A stretch of DNA of 64,000 bases from Hedera helix (taxonomy: Eukaryota > Streptophyta > Magnoliopsida > Apiales > Araliaceae): positions 57,919,540 through 57,983,539 of the forward strand of contig OX359265.1 in the NCBI GenBank assembly GCA_947179155.2, written 5' to 3'. Below are positions 1 through 12,000 of this stretch, one piece after another. Under the pieces are notes generated by a model. That model had not been told where the DNA came from, did no database searches, and saw only the letters and a program-made list of their open reading frames with translations. Position numbers and translations under genes: made by a program. Each line of letters starts with the position of its first letter. Positions within the stretch are counted from its first letter, which is position 1.

Positions 1-2148
1 GATGTGGAGTGAAAAAAAATGATATTCAAGATCCACAGTTCAGAATAACGGTTACAGTTCAATAGAAAGGTTCACGTAAAATAGGAAGGTTCAGTTGAAA
101 TAATGAAGTTCATCTATTATGGAACATACAATATTTTCAGGAATTATAGAAGCAATAGTTCCATAATAAATTTCGATTTAGGAGTATGAAAGAAAATAAT
201 ATCCCTTACCGTAGCAGGTTTGATTAACAAAAGGTGAAGAAAATTAATACAAAGGGTTATTCACCAACAGGCGGCAATCCGCTCCGTAAGGTTATTCCCA
301 CAATTTAATAGAATTTGAGTACAAAGAGTTATTCACCAAACAGGCGGCAATCCGCTCCGTAAGGTTATTCTCAGAGATTAATAATGAATGAATACGAAAG
401 GTTATTCACCAACAGGCGGCAATCCGCTCCGTAAGGTTATTCCCACAATTTAATACATGGAAATAAATGGCACATCTTATGAGTAAGAAAGAAACAATAT
501 TATTTTCGAGAATCAAATAATGATAATCCCTTACCATAGTACGTTTGAATAATGGAAGATGAAAAAGATGGTATCCCTTACGAGTAGTAAATTTAAGAGT
601 ATGAAAGAAAATGACATCCCTTACCATAATAAGGTTAAGAGTATGAAAGAAAATGATATTTCTTACAAGTAAGAAAAGAAAATGACATTCCTTACCGTAA
701 TAAATTTAAGAGTGTGAAAAAAATGATATTCCTTACCTTGATATTGTGAAACAAGTTTATAGCCGAACAATTCCTTCCATGTTTGTAGCAGTAAAGAATC
801 TGACTTTTGAGTCTTCTAGAGTTTTTAAAATCTCTTTATGTTTTTAAAATAATGTTACTCTCGTAAAGATAGGCGGCATAGACTCAAGAATCACTCAATT
901 CGGAGTTAATATGAATGAGTTATGAATTTTCAAAACTAAGACTGAAAATAGTGACGAAAATCAGAATAGGTTACGGTTTTTAGTATTTTAAGGCATGAAG
1001 ATGATTTCAGATGACCTTTCTTCCTTCTTCAAAGTTGTAGAGGACGAAAAACTGAAGAGACAGGCTTTTAATTCATTAAATTCTGACAAATAATGAATTT
1101 ACTATGATTTTTCGAAAGAGTTACTGTACATAAGAAAATTCCACTCGGGAATTCAAAGAAGAATGCAAAAGATTTCAAAATTAGGAATGACTTAAGAACA
1201 CTTAGAGAGAACTTACACAAAGAAGTATTTAGAGAGAGAAAGAAAGAACAAGTAAGGAAGTTTATGAAAAATCCTTAAGTTAAGGCTTCTATTTATAGCC
1301 AAAAATCTTATCATTCCTTTAATCTAAACCATTCATTTAAATATCATCTTTTAATCTACACCATCCATTTCAAATTTTATATTATCTTTAATCTACACCA
1401 TTCATTTCATATTACCTAATAATCACCTAACTTTATATTATAAACAAATCAATTCAATTATTCAACAATATTTCACACTTTAATCTACACCATTCATTTC
1501 ATATCACCTAATAATCACCTAACTTTATATTATAAACAAATCAATTCAATTATTCAACAATATTTCACACTTTAATCTACACCATTCATTTCATATCACC
1601 TAATAATCACCTAACTTTATATTATAAACAAATAACTTTATCAATTCAATTATTATGACTAATTGTTATAAATACAGTATAGTTAGCTCTTAGATATCAA
1701 GTCAATAAATTAATGAAATACAACTGTTTAAAAAACATCATAATAGAGATAACAATAATGTAAAAGAAAGCATACGTTACTGTGTAATGACAATTATTGA
1801 TTCAATAATGTGAATTACTGTGCATATGTTACTGTGACAATTATTAGGTTCAATAATTTTAAAAACAGTGCAGCAACAATTATTGACTCAATGATATAAA
1901 ATACAGTGTAATGACAATTATTAAATCAATAATGCAAAATACTGTGTAACAACAATTATTGAATTGATAATATAAAATATTATGCAGTGACAATTATCGA
2001 TGAAATGATGCGTAACAGTTACGGTGTCAATTATCAGACCAATAATATGAGACACTATGCAATACCGTATGTTACTGTAGAGTACCGTGTGCTACAGAGA
2101 ATACCAAAAACTACCGTATGCTACTATTCTTTTATCACCGGTATTTTA
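1..2148 (-). repeat. LTR A (minus strand), left part, chromovirus family
   Basis: This is a minus-strand LTR of the same family as the LTRs at 28,448 and 36,228: the sequence from base 1 matches those copies from about 29,390 onward. About 0.94 kb of the LTR therefore lies left of the window. It breaks at 2,148, where element B is inserted, and resumes at 12,215. It has three units of the GC-rich minisatellite (about 241-450). Like LTR E, it carries an extra segment of about 0.5 kb (about 690-1,180) that is absent from elements B and C. It could be a solo LTR or one end of a full element; the window cannot decide. Confidence 0.85.
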
Positions 2149-3293
2149 TGTAAGACCCCGAATTTTATGAAATACAAAATTTAATTTTTCTTCATATATA
2201 TTTTTTTTGAAACAGTAAGTGGTTAAATTAACAAAATTGAAAGTTAAGGATGTTATGTGCAAATTTTATTTTTGTCGGACAATATTCGCTTTGTCGGGGA
2301 ATATTCGTTTGGTCGGGGAATATTCGTGCCGTACGACGGCGCCGAAATAATAAATTATTGGTGGACCCCACAACGGAATATTTGTCGGATATAGAAAACG
2401 ACAGAAGTAACCTTTTTAAATAAAAATAGTCAACGGAACTGTTAAAATACCGGTGATAAAAGAATAGTAGCATACGGTAGTTTATGGTATTTTCTGTAGC
2501 ACACGGTACTCTACAGTAACACACGGTATTGCATAGTGTCTCATATTATTGGTCTGATAATTGACACCGTAACTGTTACGCATCATTTCATCGATAATTG
2601 TCACTGCATAATATTTTATATTATCAATTCAATAATTGTTGTTACACAGTATTTTGCATTATTGATTTAATAATTGTCATCACACTGTATTTTATATCAT
2701 TGAGTCAATAATTGTTGTTGCACTGTTTTTAAAATTATTGAACCTAATAATTGTCACAGTAACATATGCACAGTAATTCACATTATTGAATCAATAATTG
2801 TCATTACACAGTAACGTATGCTTTATTTTACATTATTGTTATCTCTATTATGATGTTATTTAAACAGTTGTATTTCATTAATTTATTGACTTGATATCTA
2901 AGAGCTAACTATACTGTATTTATAACAATTAGTCATAATAATTGAATTGATAAAGTTATTTGTTTATAATATAAAGTTAGGTGATTATTAGGTGATATGA
3001 AATGAATGGTGTAGATTAAAGTGTGAATTATTGTTGAATAAATGAATTGATTTGTTTATAATATAAAGTTAGGTGATTATTAGGTGATATGAAATGAATG
3101 GTGTAGATTAAAGTGTGAATTATTGTTGAATAATTAAATTGATTTGTTTATAATATAAAGTTAGGTGATTATTAGGTGATATGAAATGAATGGTGTAGAT
3201 TAAAGATAATATAATATTTGAAATGGATGGTGTAGATTAAAAGATGATCTTTAAATGAATGGTTTAGATTAAATGAATGATAAGATTTTTGGC

Positions 3294-3302
3294 TATAAAT
3301 AG
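3294..3302 (+). promoter_or_regulatory. TATA box of LTR B
   Basis: TATAAATAG in the context GGCTATAAATAGAAGCC is the best core promoter in the LTR. It is conserved at 24,974 (LTR E) and in inverse at 30,233 and 38,013 (element C). It should set the U3/R border about 30 bases downstream. The identical box at 10,192-10,200 lies in the 3' LTR. Confidence 0.75.
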
Positions 3303-3599
3303 AAGCCTTAACTTAAGGATTTTTCATAAACTTCCTTACTTGTTCTTTCTTTCTCTCTCTAAATACTTCTTGTGAAAGTTCTCTCTAAGTGTGCTTAAGT
3401 CATCTTGAGTATTTGTGAAGATCTATAAGTATACGTGTACTGTTCAAGTTAATCAACCTCATTTAAATCAATATCCAGTCACGTGTTACGGTAAGGGATA
3501 CCATCTTTTTCATCTTCCATTATTCAAACATACTATGGTAAGGGATTATCATTATTTGATTCTCGATAATAATATTGTTTCTTCCTTACTCATAAGACG

Positions 3600-4050
3600 T
3601 GCCTTTTATTTCCATGTATTAAATTGTGGGAATAACCTTACGGAGCGGATTGCCGCCTGTTGGTGAATAACCTTTCGTATTCATTCATTATTAATCTCTG
3701 AGAATAACCTTACGGAGCGGATTGCCGCCTGTTTGGTGAATAACTCTTTGTACTCAAATTCTATTAAATTGTGGGAATAACCTTACGGAGCGGATTGCCG
3801 CCTGTTGGTGAATAACCTTTCGTATTCATTCATTATTAATCTCTGAGAATAACCTTACGGAGCGGATTGCCGCCTGTTTGGTGAATAACTCTTTGTACTC
3901 AAATTCTATTAAATTGTGGGAATAACCTTACGGAGCGGATTGCCGCCTGTTTGGTGAATAACTTTTTGTACTCAAATTCTATTAAATTGTGGGAATAACC
4001 TTACGGAGCGGATTGCCGCCTGTTGGTGAATAACCCTTTGTATTAATTTC
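3600..4050 (+). repeat. LTR minisatellite, 6 units (period about 70-75 bp)
   Basis: Six near-identical units share the core CCTTACGGAGCGGATTGCC followed by GCCTGTTGGTGAATAAC, separated by AT-rich spacers that alternate between two types. The second LTR of B repeats it at about 10,500-10,950. Copy number differs between family members: 3 in A and E, 4 in C, 6 in B. It lies downstream of the TATA box and so is likely transcribed. Confidence 0.85.
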
Positions 4051-5318
4051 TTTCACCTTTTGTTAATCAAACCTGCTACGGTAAGGGATATTATTTTCTT
4101 TCATACTCCTAAATCGAAATTTATTATGGAACTATTGCTTCTATAATTCCTGAAAATATTATATGTTCCATAATAGTTGAACTTCATTATTTCAACTGAA
4201 CCTTCCTATTTACGTGAACCTTTCTATTGAATTGTAACCGTTATTCTGAACTGTGGATCTTGAATTTCACTCCACATCATGTTGACAATTTGGACATTAT
4301 TTGAATCTGTACAAAGTAAACTTCCGATACTTATTGTTATCCTATTTCTTCTGTTCATCATTTATATCATTCTAATCATCCAAAAATCAAGCTGTTGTGA
4401 ATATCTGTGGCCGGGGGCACAGATGTGATATATTTGTTGAACAGATGATAGGTTAAAGGCGATATAATAGGTTAAAGGCGATACATCTGTTCGGTGTCTT
4501 TTATGGCACGTGGTGAATATTCTTTTTGGCCCGTAGTGCAAAGATGAACTGTTGATTGGTATGATTATGACCAAAGGCTGAATCTGGTATAATCATGACC
4601 GTTGGTGCTATATTGAATATCTTTGGCCCGTAGTGCAAAGATGAACTGTTGTTTGGTATGATTATGACCAAAGGCTGAATCTGGTATAATCATGACCGTT
4701 TGTGCTATATTGAATATCTTTGGCCCGTAGTGCAAAGATGAACTGTTGATGTGCATGATTATGATCAGGAACTGTGAATTTATATTATCATGACTAATGG
4801 TATTTCAGATGATAAAAGTTGATGATGTTTTTACGAAAAAGAGAAGCGAGTGGACATTATAGTCTGCATTATTCTTCTAATAGATTGCTCATTCCGCTGC
4901 TATTATTGATCTGAACATTGTTTAAGAATTTAACTGCAGTTTTTGATATAAACCTTGTATTCTATTGTATTCTATCAAGAACTCAACTGTTGAAGGCTAA
5001 TGATAATTTATTCGTCATTATCTTAGTCATGATATTTCTTACTGGGCTATTTGAGCTCACCCTTTCTTTTGTTCCATTGTTTTTCAACAGGAGATGAAAA
5101 CATAACAGGGTCTAGCCGGGGAATGGAGTGAGGGTCCGAGGAATAGTTATCATAGTCTTCACGTTTTGTAAAATAGTGTGGCAATAATAGTGAAGACTTA
5201 GTTGTGTATTATTATACACTGTATTGTAATACGTTGTGCTTTGTTGTAATAATTTTGTTGTAGTCTTTTGACGACTCAAGTTTGGGCTGTGTGGGCCCAG
5301 ATTTGGGGGCGTCACAGT

Positions 5319-5330
5319 TGGTATCAGAGC
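5319..5330 (+). other. Primer binding site of element B
   Basis: TGGTATCAGAGC lies two bases after the 5' LTR. It matches the usual plant LTR-retrotransposon site complementary to the 3' end of initiator tRNA-Met. A second, weaker copy (TGGCATCAGAGC) lies at 5,488-5,499; that form is the only one in element C. Confidence 0.8.
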
Positions 5331-5685
5331 CATATAACGAAGAGCCCCGAGCCTCTCGCTGGTGACTTCCTAGGGAAAGGGGATGCACCGAAGCCAGACT
5401 CTCCGTAGGGGACGCCTATAGTACAGGTGGCAAACTGATAGGTACCATTGTGAGGTGCTGTCCCTATGGTGGGATGAGAGTCATAGTTGGCATCAGAGCT
5501 TAGGGATATGGTCTTTAATGGAGATCTGGGGTTAGAACTAGGAGGGGAGATACGAATAGAATCAGTCACTAGTGTGTCCTACCTAAAATAGATTTTATTA
5601 TCTAATGAGTCGATTTGAATGTAGGAACATGAAGAGATGAGTCAGTTTATTTGAACTAACATTTATTTTGTGACCACAGTTAATT

Positions 5686-6306
5686 ATGGCATCTGGAAAT
5701 CAGGAGGTTAATTATGAAATTACCGAAACAAATGTAGCTGCAAAACAAGAGGCGACGAATAATCTTCTTACAAACTCAGAGTTGAATCATTTGCCTAAGG
5801 CAAAAATTATGCGTGTTCTATCCAGTAAGGATGAAGGTGAAAGCTCTGCTACAGTCGTTCCAGATCCATTCTTAGAAGCAATTAAAGGAAGTAACGAACT
5901 TGCGGAAATTATTGCCTTTAATTTACTCACTAATTGGGAGAGTGATATCACATGGTTATGCTCTATAACAAAGGATCAGAATATATGGACTTTTCATATT
6001 AGTCTTTGGGATTTATGGTGTTCCAGCTATGATTTTCAAGATTATTTAAAAATGATGTTTCTATACTTTTGGGCGTTACAATTTAGAGGAATTCAGGTTA
6101 AGTTAGTCACTATCGTGGAAACTGCAGTCTATCGAAAATACTATTTTAATGGAAATCATTGGTACCTTACTACTGATGAAGTTGATGAACCCGAGAAACA
6201 GTTTGCTAGAAAATTATTCAGTGGTATTCCCATGGTTGAAATACGTGAAGATCCGAATGAAGTATTCGGGATTCGATTTGACGATAACAGTCAAGAAACC
6301 GAATGA
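5686..6306 (+). CDS. Chimeric ORF of element B: gag leader fused to unknown sequence
   Basis: This open frame encodes 206 residues. Roughly the first 33 (starting MASGNQEVNY) align with the start of the gag-pol protein of element C, so the retroelement supplies the start codon and leader. The remaining 170 or so residues do not resemble gag: there is no gag core and no CCHC zinc knuckle. The segment is rich in aromatic residues (several W, Y, F between residues 85 and 165) and acidic at its C-terminus (EVDEPEK, EIREDPNEVFG). I do not recognise the family, and no signal peptide or clear membrane segment is evident. The frame stops at TGA 6,304-6,306, overlapping the protease frame that follows in another phase. 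It may be a captured host gene piece or a fast-evolving element-specific protein. Confidence 0.6.
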   Translation: MASGNQEVNYEITETNVAAKQEATNNLLTNSELNHLPKAKIMRVLSSKDEGESSATVVPDPFLEAIKGSNELAEIIAFNLLTNWESDITWLCSITKDQNIWTFHISLWDLWCSSYDFQDYLKMMFLYFWALQFRGIQVKLVTIVETAVYRKYYFNGNHWYLTTDEVDEPEKQFARKLFSGIPMVEIREDPNEVFGIRFDDNSQETE

Positions 6307-6308
6307 GA

Positions 6309-6940
6309 TGATAACCGGTAAGCTATTCTTAAATTCTAGTGAAGTCTATGCTTTGTTAGATACTGGCTCTATCCACTCTTTTATCTCACCTATATGTACT
6401 CAACGTTTAAATTTGACTATTGAAAACTTAAATCTTGTCTTATCAGTTGAAACCTCATTGGGAGAAATACCTATTACATTTACTATCTATAAATCTTGCC
6501 TAGTTCAAATCAACAACCTCACATTACCTGTTGACCTTATTTCTTTGGAGATGCGTGAATTTGATGTGATTTTAGGAATTGATTGGTTGACTACCCATCA
6601 TGCTAAAATTGATTGTTTTCATAAGATTATTAGTTTTCATATTCCTAATCAACCTGTCATGCAAATTCAAGCAACTAAACCATTGAAATCTATAACTGTT
6701 ATTTCTAGCCATAAAGCCATTCGTTTATTGAAAAACGGATGTCAAGCCTTTTTAGCTCATGTCACTGATTTGAACAAAAACACGTCAAACTTGAATGATA
6801 TTCCCATTGTTAATGAGTTTCCTGACGTTTTTTCTGAGGAACTTTCTGGCTTACCCCAAACCGTGAAATTGAATTCTGTATCGATCTTGAACCCGGCACC
6901 AAGCCCATTTTCAAAGCCCCATACCGAATGGCTCCCATAG
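6309..6940 (+). pseudogene. Element B pol remnant: aspartic protease region
   Basis: This is the retroelement aspartic protease segment, with the catalytic LLDTGS motif near 6,355-6,372 and the downstream ILGIDWLTTHHAKID block. It is in a different frame from the chimeric ORF upstream and has no start codon of its own at the domain edge. The first third is clearly more diverged from element C than the rest. The frame is damaged near 6,860 (where the family has the pre-RT region) and stops at 6,940. It cannot give a complete polyprotein. Confidence 0.8.
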
Positions 6941-7010
6941 AATGCCATGAGTTAAAAGTTTAATTATTAGATATTGGTATCATTCGTTCTAGTACAAAAC
7001 TTATATCGAG
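6941..7010 (+). other. Reverse transcriptase deletion junction in element B
   Basis: Sequence matching the start of the RT domain runs to about 6,990 and then jumps directly to sequence matching the RNase H linker (SEECEKSFQELKK in element C). About 0.69 kb of element C (roughly 33,441-34,128), including the FIDDIL catalytic box, is absent. Both deletion edges carry AGT/AGC-type microhomology, consistent with slippage during reverse transcription. Confidence 0.75.
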
Positions 7011-7950
7011 CGAGGAATGCGAGAAAAGTTTCCAAGAACTCAAGAAGAGACTGGTTTCAGCTCCTGTTCTGACCATACCATCAGGATCAGGAGAATTTGT
7101 TATCTACAGCGATGCTTCTGGCAAAGGTCTAGGCTGTGTCCTTATGCAACATGGAAAGGTTATAGCCTACGCCTCTCGACAACTCAAAGATTATGAGAAA
7201 AATTATCCTACTCATGATCTAGAGTTGGCAGCAGTCGTTTTCGCGTTGAAGATCTGGAGACACTACTTGTACGGAGAAAAAGTGGATATCTATACGGATC
7301 ATAAAAGTCTCAAGTATTTCTTCACCCAGAAGGAACTCAACATGCGACAACGACGTTGGCTTGAGCTGTTAAAGGATTATGACCACACAATCCAGTATCA
7401 CCCGGGAAAGGCGAACGTTGTAGCTGACGCTTTGAGCAGAAAATCTTATGCAAGTACAAGTGCACTGCTGACAACACAAAAGTGTATTTTGTACGACTTG
7501 CAAAAGATGGAGATAGAGCTAAAGACACCAGGGACCCGCTCGAAGATTGCTCACGTGCGAGTAGAACCAACTTTAATCGATAAAATTAAAGCTGCTCAAG
7601 CTACCGATCCGGAACTGATAAACATGATAAAGAAAGTACAAGAAGGTGCCATTCCCGAAGCAAGAATCGACGAGAAAGGAATACTTCGAGTCAACTCTCG
7701 ACTCTGTGTTCCTAACGATCCTGAATTAAAGCATAAAATCATGATGGAGGCACACAACACGCCGTTTGCAATCCACCCAGGAGGTACCAAGATGTATCGA
7801 GATCTTCGACATACATTTTGGTGGAACAATATGAAAAGAGAGATTGCGGAGTTTATCTCAAGGTGCCTAACTTGTCAACGTGTCAAGGCAGAGCATCAAG
7901 TTCCTAAAGGTCCATTACAATCACTTGAAGTTCCCGAATGGAAGTGGTAA
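7004..7950 (+). pseudogene. Element B pol remnant: RNase H and integrase zinc domain
   Basis: This segment is nearly identical in protein to element C. RNase H starts at FVIYSDASGKGLG and includes the TDHKSLKYF and HPGKANVVADALSR blocks. The integrase HHCC zinc domain follows (HPGGTKMYRDLRH...CLTCQRVKAEH). The frame ends at a TAA at 7,948-7,950 where element C reads a glutamate codon, so a single base change cuts the protein immediately before the integrase core. Confidence 0.85.
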
Positions 7951-7959
7951 CACATCAAT

Positions 7960-9051
7960 ATGGACTTCGTGACGGGTCTTCCAAAAGTTTCTCAAGGCTT
8001 AGATGCAATTTGGGTGATCGTAGATAGATTGACCAAATCTGCTCATTTCTTGCCTATACGAGAAAACTTTTCACTTGAACGTCTTGCCGGTATGTACATA
8101 AATGAGATCGTGAGATTGCATGGTATGCCAGTTTCCATAGTTTCTGATCGAGATCCTAGATTCACTTCACGCTTTTGGATCAGTCTACAAAAAGCTATGG
8201 GCACTGAACTACGTTTTAGTTCTGCATACCATCCTCAAACGGACGGACAATCGGAAAGGACGATCCAGACCCTCGAAGATCTTTTGAGACTTTGTGTATT
8301 AGACTTCAAAGGAAGTTGGGATAAGTACTTGCCGTTGGTGGAATTTTCTTACAACAACAGTTACCAAGCAAGCATAGGCATGGCTCCATTCGAGGCATTG
8401 TATGGAAGGAAGTGTCGCTCTCCAATATGTTGGAATGAGGTAGGAGAAGCAAAATTGTTGGGACCCGAGTTGGTACGCTTGACGACCGAAAAGATCCAAA
8501 TGATCCGACAACGAATACAGACCGCACAAGAACGACAAAAGAGTTATGCTGATCTTCATCGGAGAGACGAAAGTTTCAACGTCGGAGATCATGTATTCTT
8601 ACGTGTTTCTCCATGGAAAGGGGTTACGAGATTTGGAAAGAGAGGAAAGCTCAACCCTCGATTTATTGGCCCATTTGAAATCCTCGATCGAATAGGAACC
8701 GTAGCCTACAGACTAGCCCTACCACCAAGTATGTCTCGCATCCATAACGTTTTTCACATATCTATGTTACGTAAATATGTGAAGGACCCAAACCACGTCA
8801 TTGAGTTAGAACCAGACGTTATAGCAGAAGATTTAACATACGAGGAGGTACCTGTTAAGATCCTGGATAAGAAGGAGCAGATCCTACGCTCAAAGGTTAT
8901 ACCTCAAGTTAAGGTTTTATGGAGGAACCAAGATACTGAGGAAATGACCTGGGAGCTAGAATCTGAGATGAAATCTAAGTATCCTTACCTCTTCGATATG
9001 TCAGGTACGTCAATTTCGGGGACGAAATTTCATAAGGAGGGGAGGTTGTAA
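7960..9051 (+). pseudogene. Element B pol remnant: integrase core and chromodomain-like tail
   Basis: This 363-residue frame holds the integrase DDE core (MDFVTGLP, SDRDPRF, TDGQSER), the C-terminal GKLNPRFIGPFEIL block and the chromodomain-like tail ending KYPYLF. It is in frame with the preceding segment but separated from it by the stop at 7,948. The terminal TAA overlaps the first bases of the 3' LTR, as in element C. Since no initiation context is likely here, the domain is probably not made from this copy. Confidence 0.85.
9034..9046 (+). other. Polypurine tract of element B
   Basis: AAGGAGGGGAGGT directly precedes the 3' LTR and primes plus-strand synthesis in this class of elements. 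Element C has the same tract. Confidence 0.85.
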
Positions 9052-12000
9052 GACCCCGAATTTTATGAAATACAAAATTTAATTTTTCTTCATATATATT
9101 TTTTTTGAAACAGTAAGTGGTTAAATTAACAAAATTGAAAGTTAAGGATGTTATGTGCAAATTTTATTTTTGTCGGACAATATTCGCTTTGTCGGGGAAT
9201 ATTCGTTTGGTCGGGGAATATTCGTGCCGTACGACGGCGCCGAAATAATAAATTATTGGTGGACCCCACAACGGAATATTTGTCGGATATAGAAAACGAC
9301 AGAAGTAACCTTTTTAAATAAAAATAGTCAACGGAACTGTTAAAATACCGGTGATAAAAGAATAGTAGCATACGGTAGTTTATGGCATTTTCTGTAGCAC
9401 ACGGTACTCTACAGTAACACACGGTATTGCATAGTGTCTCATATTATTGGTCTGATAATTGACACCGTAACTGTTACGCATCATTTCATCGATAATTGTC
9501 ACTGCATAATATTTTATATTATCAATTCAATAATTGTTGTTACACAGTATTTTGCATTATTGATTTAATAATTGTCATCACACTGTATTTTATATCATTG
9601 AGTCAATAATTGTTGTTGCACTGTTTTTAAAATTATTGAACCTAATAATTGTCACAGTAACATATGCACAGTAATTCACATTATTGAATCAATAATTGTC
9701 ATTACACAGTAACGTATGCTTTATTTTACATTATTGTTATCTCTATTATGATGTTATTTAAACAGTTGTATTTCATTAATTTATTGACTTGATATCTAAG
9801 AGCTAACTATACTGTATTTATAACAATTAGTCATAATAATTGAATTGATAAAGTTATTTGTTTATAATATAAAGTTAGGTGATTATTAGGTGATATGAAA
9901 TGAATGGTGTAGATTAAAGTGTGAATTATTGTTGAATAAATGAATTGATTTGTTTATAATATAAAGTTAGGTGATTATTAGGTGATATGAAATGAATGGT
10001 GTAGATTAAAGTGTGAATTATTGTTGAATAATTAAATTGATTTGTTTATAATATAAAGTTAGGTGATTATTAGGTGATATGAAATGAATGGTGTAGATTA
10101 AAGATAATATAATATTTGAAATGGATGGTGTAGATTAAAAGATGATCTTTAAATGAATGGTTTAGATTAAATGAATGATAAGATTTTTGGCTATAAATAG
10201 AAGCCTTAACTTAAGGATTTTTCATAAACTTCCTTACTTGTTCTTTCTTTCTCTCTCTAAATACTTCTTGTGAAAGTTCTCTCTAAGTGTGCTTAAGTCA
10301 TCTTGAGTATTTGTGAAGATCTATAAGTATACGTGTACTGTTCAAGTTAATCAACCTCATTTAAATCAATATCCAGTCACGTGTTACGGTAAGGGATACC
10401 ATCTTTTTCATCTTCCATTATTCAAACATACTATGGTAAGGGATTATCATTATTTGATTCTCGATAATAATATTGTTTCTTCCTTACTCATAAGACGTGC
10501 CTTTTATTTCCATGTATTAAATTGTGGGAATAACCTTACGGAGCGGATTGCCGCCTGTTGGTGAATAACCTTTCGTATTCATTCATTATTAATCTCTGAG
10601 AATAACCTTACGGAGCGGATTGCCGCCTGTTTGGTGAATAACTCTTTGTACTCAAATTCTATTAAATTGTGGGAATAACCTTACGGAGCGGATTGCCGCC
10701 TGTTGGTGAATAACCTTTCGTATTCATTCATTATTAATCTCTGAGAATAACCTTACGGAGCGGATTGCCGCCTGTTTGGTGAATAACTCTTTGTACTCAA
10801 ATTCTATTAAATTGTGGGAATAACCTTACGGAGCGGATTGCCGCCTGTTTGGTGAATAACTTTTTGTACTCAAATTCTATTAAATTGTGGGAATAACCTT
10901 ACGGAGCGGATTGCCGCCTGTTGGTGAATAACCCTTTGTATTAATTTCTTTCACCTTTTGTTAATCAAACCTGCTACGGTAAGGGATATTATTTTCTTTC
11001 ATACTCCTAAATCGAAATTTATTATGGAACTATTGCTTCTATAATTCCTGAAAATATTATATGTTCCATAATAGTTGAACTTCATTATTTCAACTGAACC
11101 TTCCTATTTACGTGAACCTTTCTATTGAATTGTAACCGTTATTCTGAACTGTGGATCTTGAATTTCACTCCACATCATGTTGACAATTTGGACATTATTT
11201 GAATATGTACAAAGTAAACTTCCGATACTTATTGTTATCCTATTTCTTCTGTTCATCATTTATATCATTCTAATCATCCAAAAATCAAGCTGTTGTGAAT
11301 ATCTGTGGCCGGGGGCACAGATGTGATATATTTGTTGAACAGATGATAGGTTAAAGGCGATATAATAGGTTAAAGGCGATACATCTGTTCGGTGTCTTTT
11401 ATGGCACGTGGTGAATATTCTTTTTGGCCCGTAGTGCAAAGATGAACTGTTGATTGGTATGATTATGACCAAAGGCTGAATCTGGTATAATCATGACCGT
11501 TGGTGCTATATTGAATATCTTTGGCCCGTAGTGCAAAGATGAACTGTTGTTTGGTATGATTATGACCAAAGGCTGAATCTGGTATAATCATGACCGTTTG
11601 TGCTATATTGAATATCTTTGGCCCGTAGTGCAAAGATGAACTGTTGATGTGCATGATTATGATCAGGAACTGTGAATTTATATTATCATGACTAATGGTA
11701 TTTCAGATGATAAAAGTTGATGATGTTTTTACGAAAAAGAGAAGCGAGTGGACATTATAGTCTGCATTATTCTTCTAATAGATTGCTCATTCCGCTGTTA
11801 TTATTGATCTGAACATTGTTTAAGAATTTAACTGCAGTTTTTGATATAAACCTTGTATTCTATTGTATTCTATCAAGAACTCAACTGTTGAAGGCTAATG
11901 ATAATTTATTCGTCATTATCTTAGTCATGATATTTCTTACTGGGCTATTTGAGCTCACCCTTTCTTTTGTTCCATTGTTTTTCAACAGGAGATGAAAACA

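Larger units (their letters stand above)
2149..5316 (+). repeat. 5' LTR of element B
   Basis: The LTR is 3,168 bp, TG...CA, and nearly identical to 9,047-12,214 (differences seen near 2,488, 4,306 and 4,911). In order it contains AT-rich ACAATTATTGA-type hairpin repeats (about 2,540-2,840), three copies of a repeat of about 95 bp (about 2,950-3,220), a TATA box, six units of a GC-rich minisatellite, and a repeated segment of about 0.1 kb around the motif GTAGTGCAAAGATGAACTG (about 4,530-4,750). Confidence 0.95.

Noticed and set aside
2228..2524. Repeated 85-98-codon frames inside every LTR copy (also 9,126, 23,947, 31,011, 38,791)
   Set aside because: They recur only because the LTR is repeated; the peptides are low-information, overlap on both strands and lie upstream of the LTR TATA box.
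3600..4050. CRISPR-like array (regularly spaced GC-rich repeats)
   Set aside because: Spacers are themselves repeated, the sequence lies inside a eukaryotic LTR, and copies are shared between elements; it is a minisatellite.
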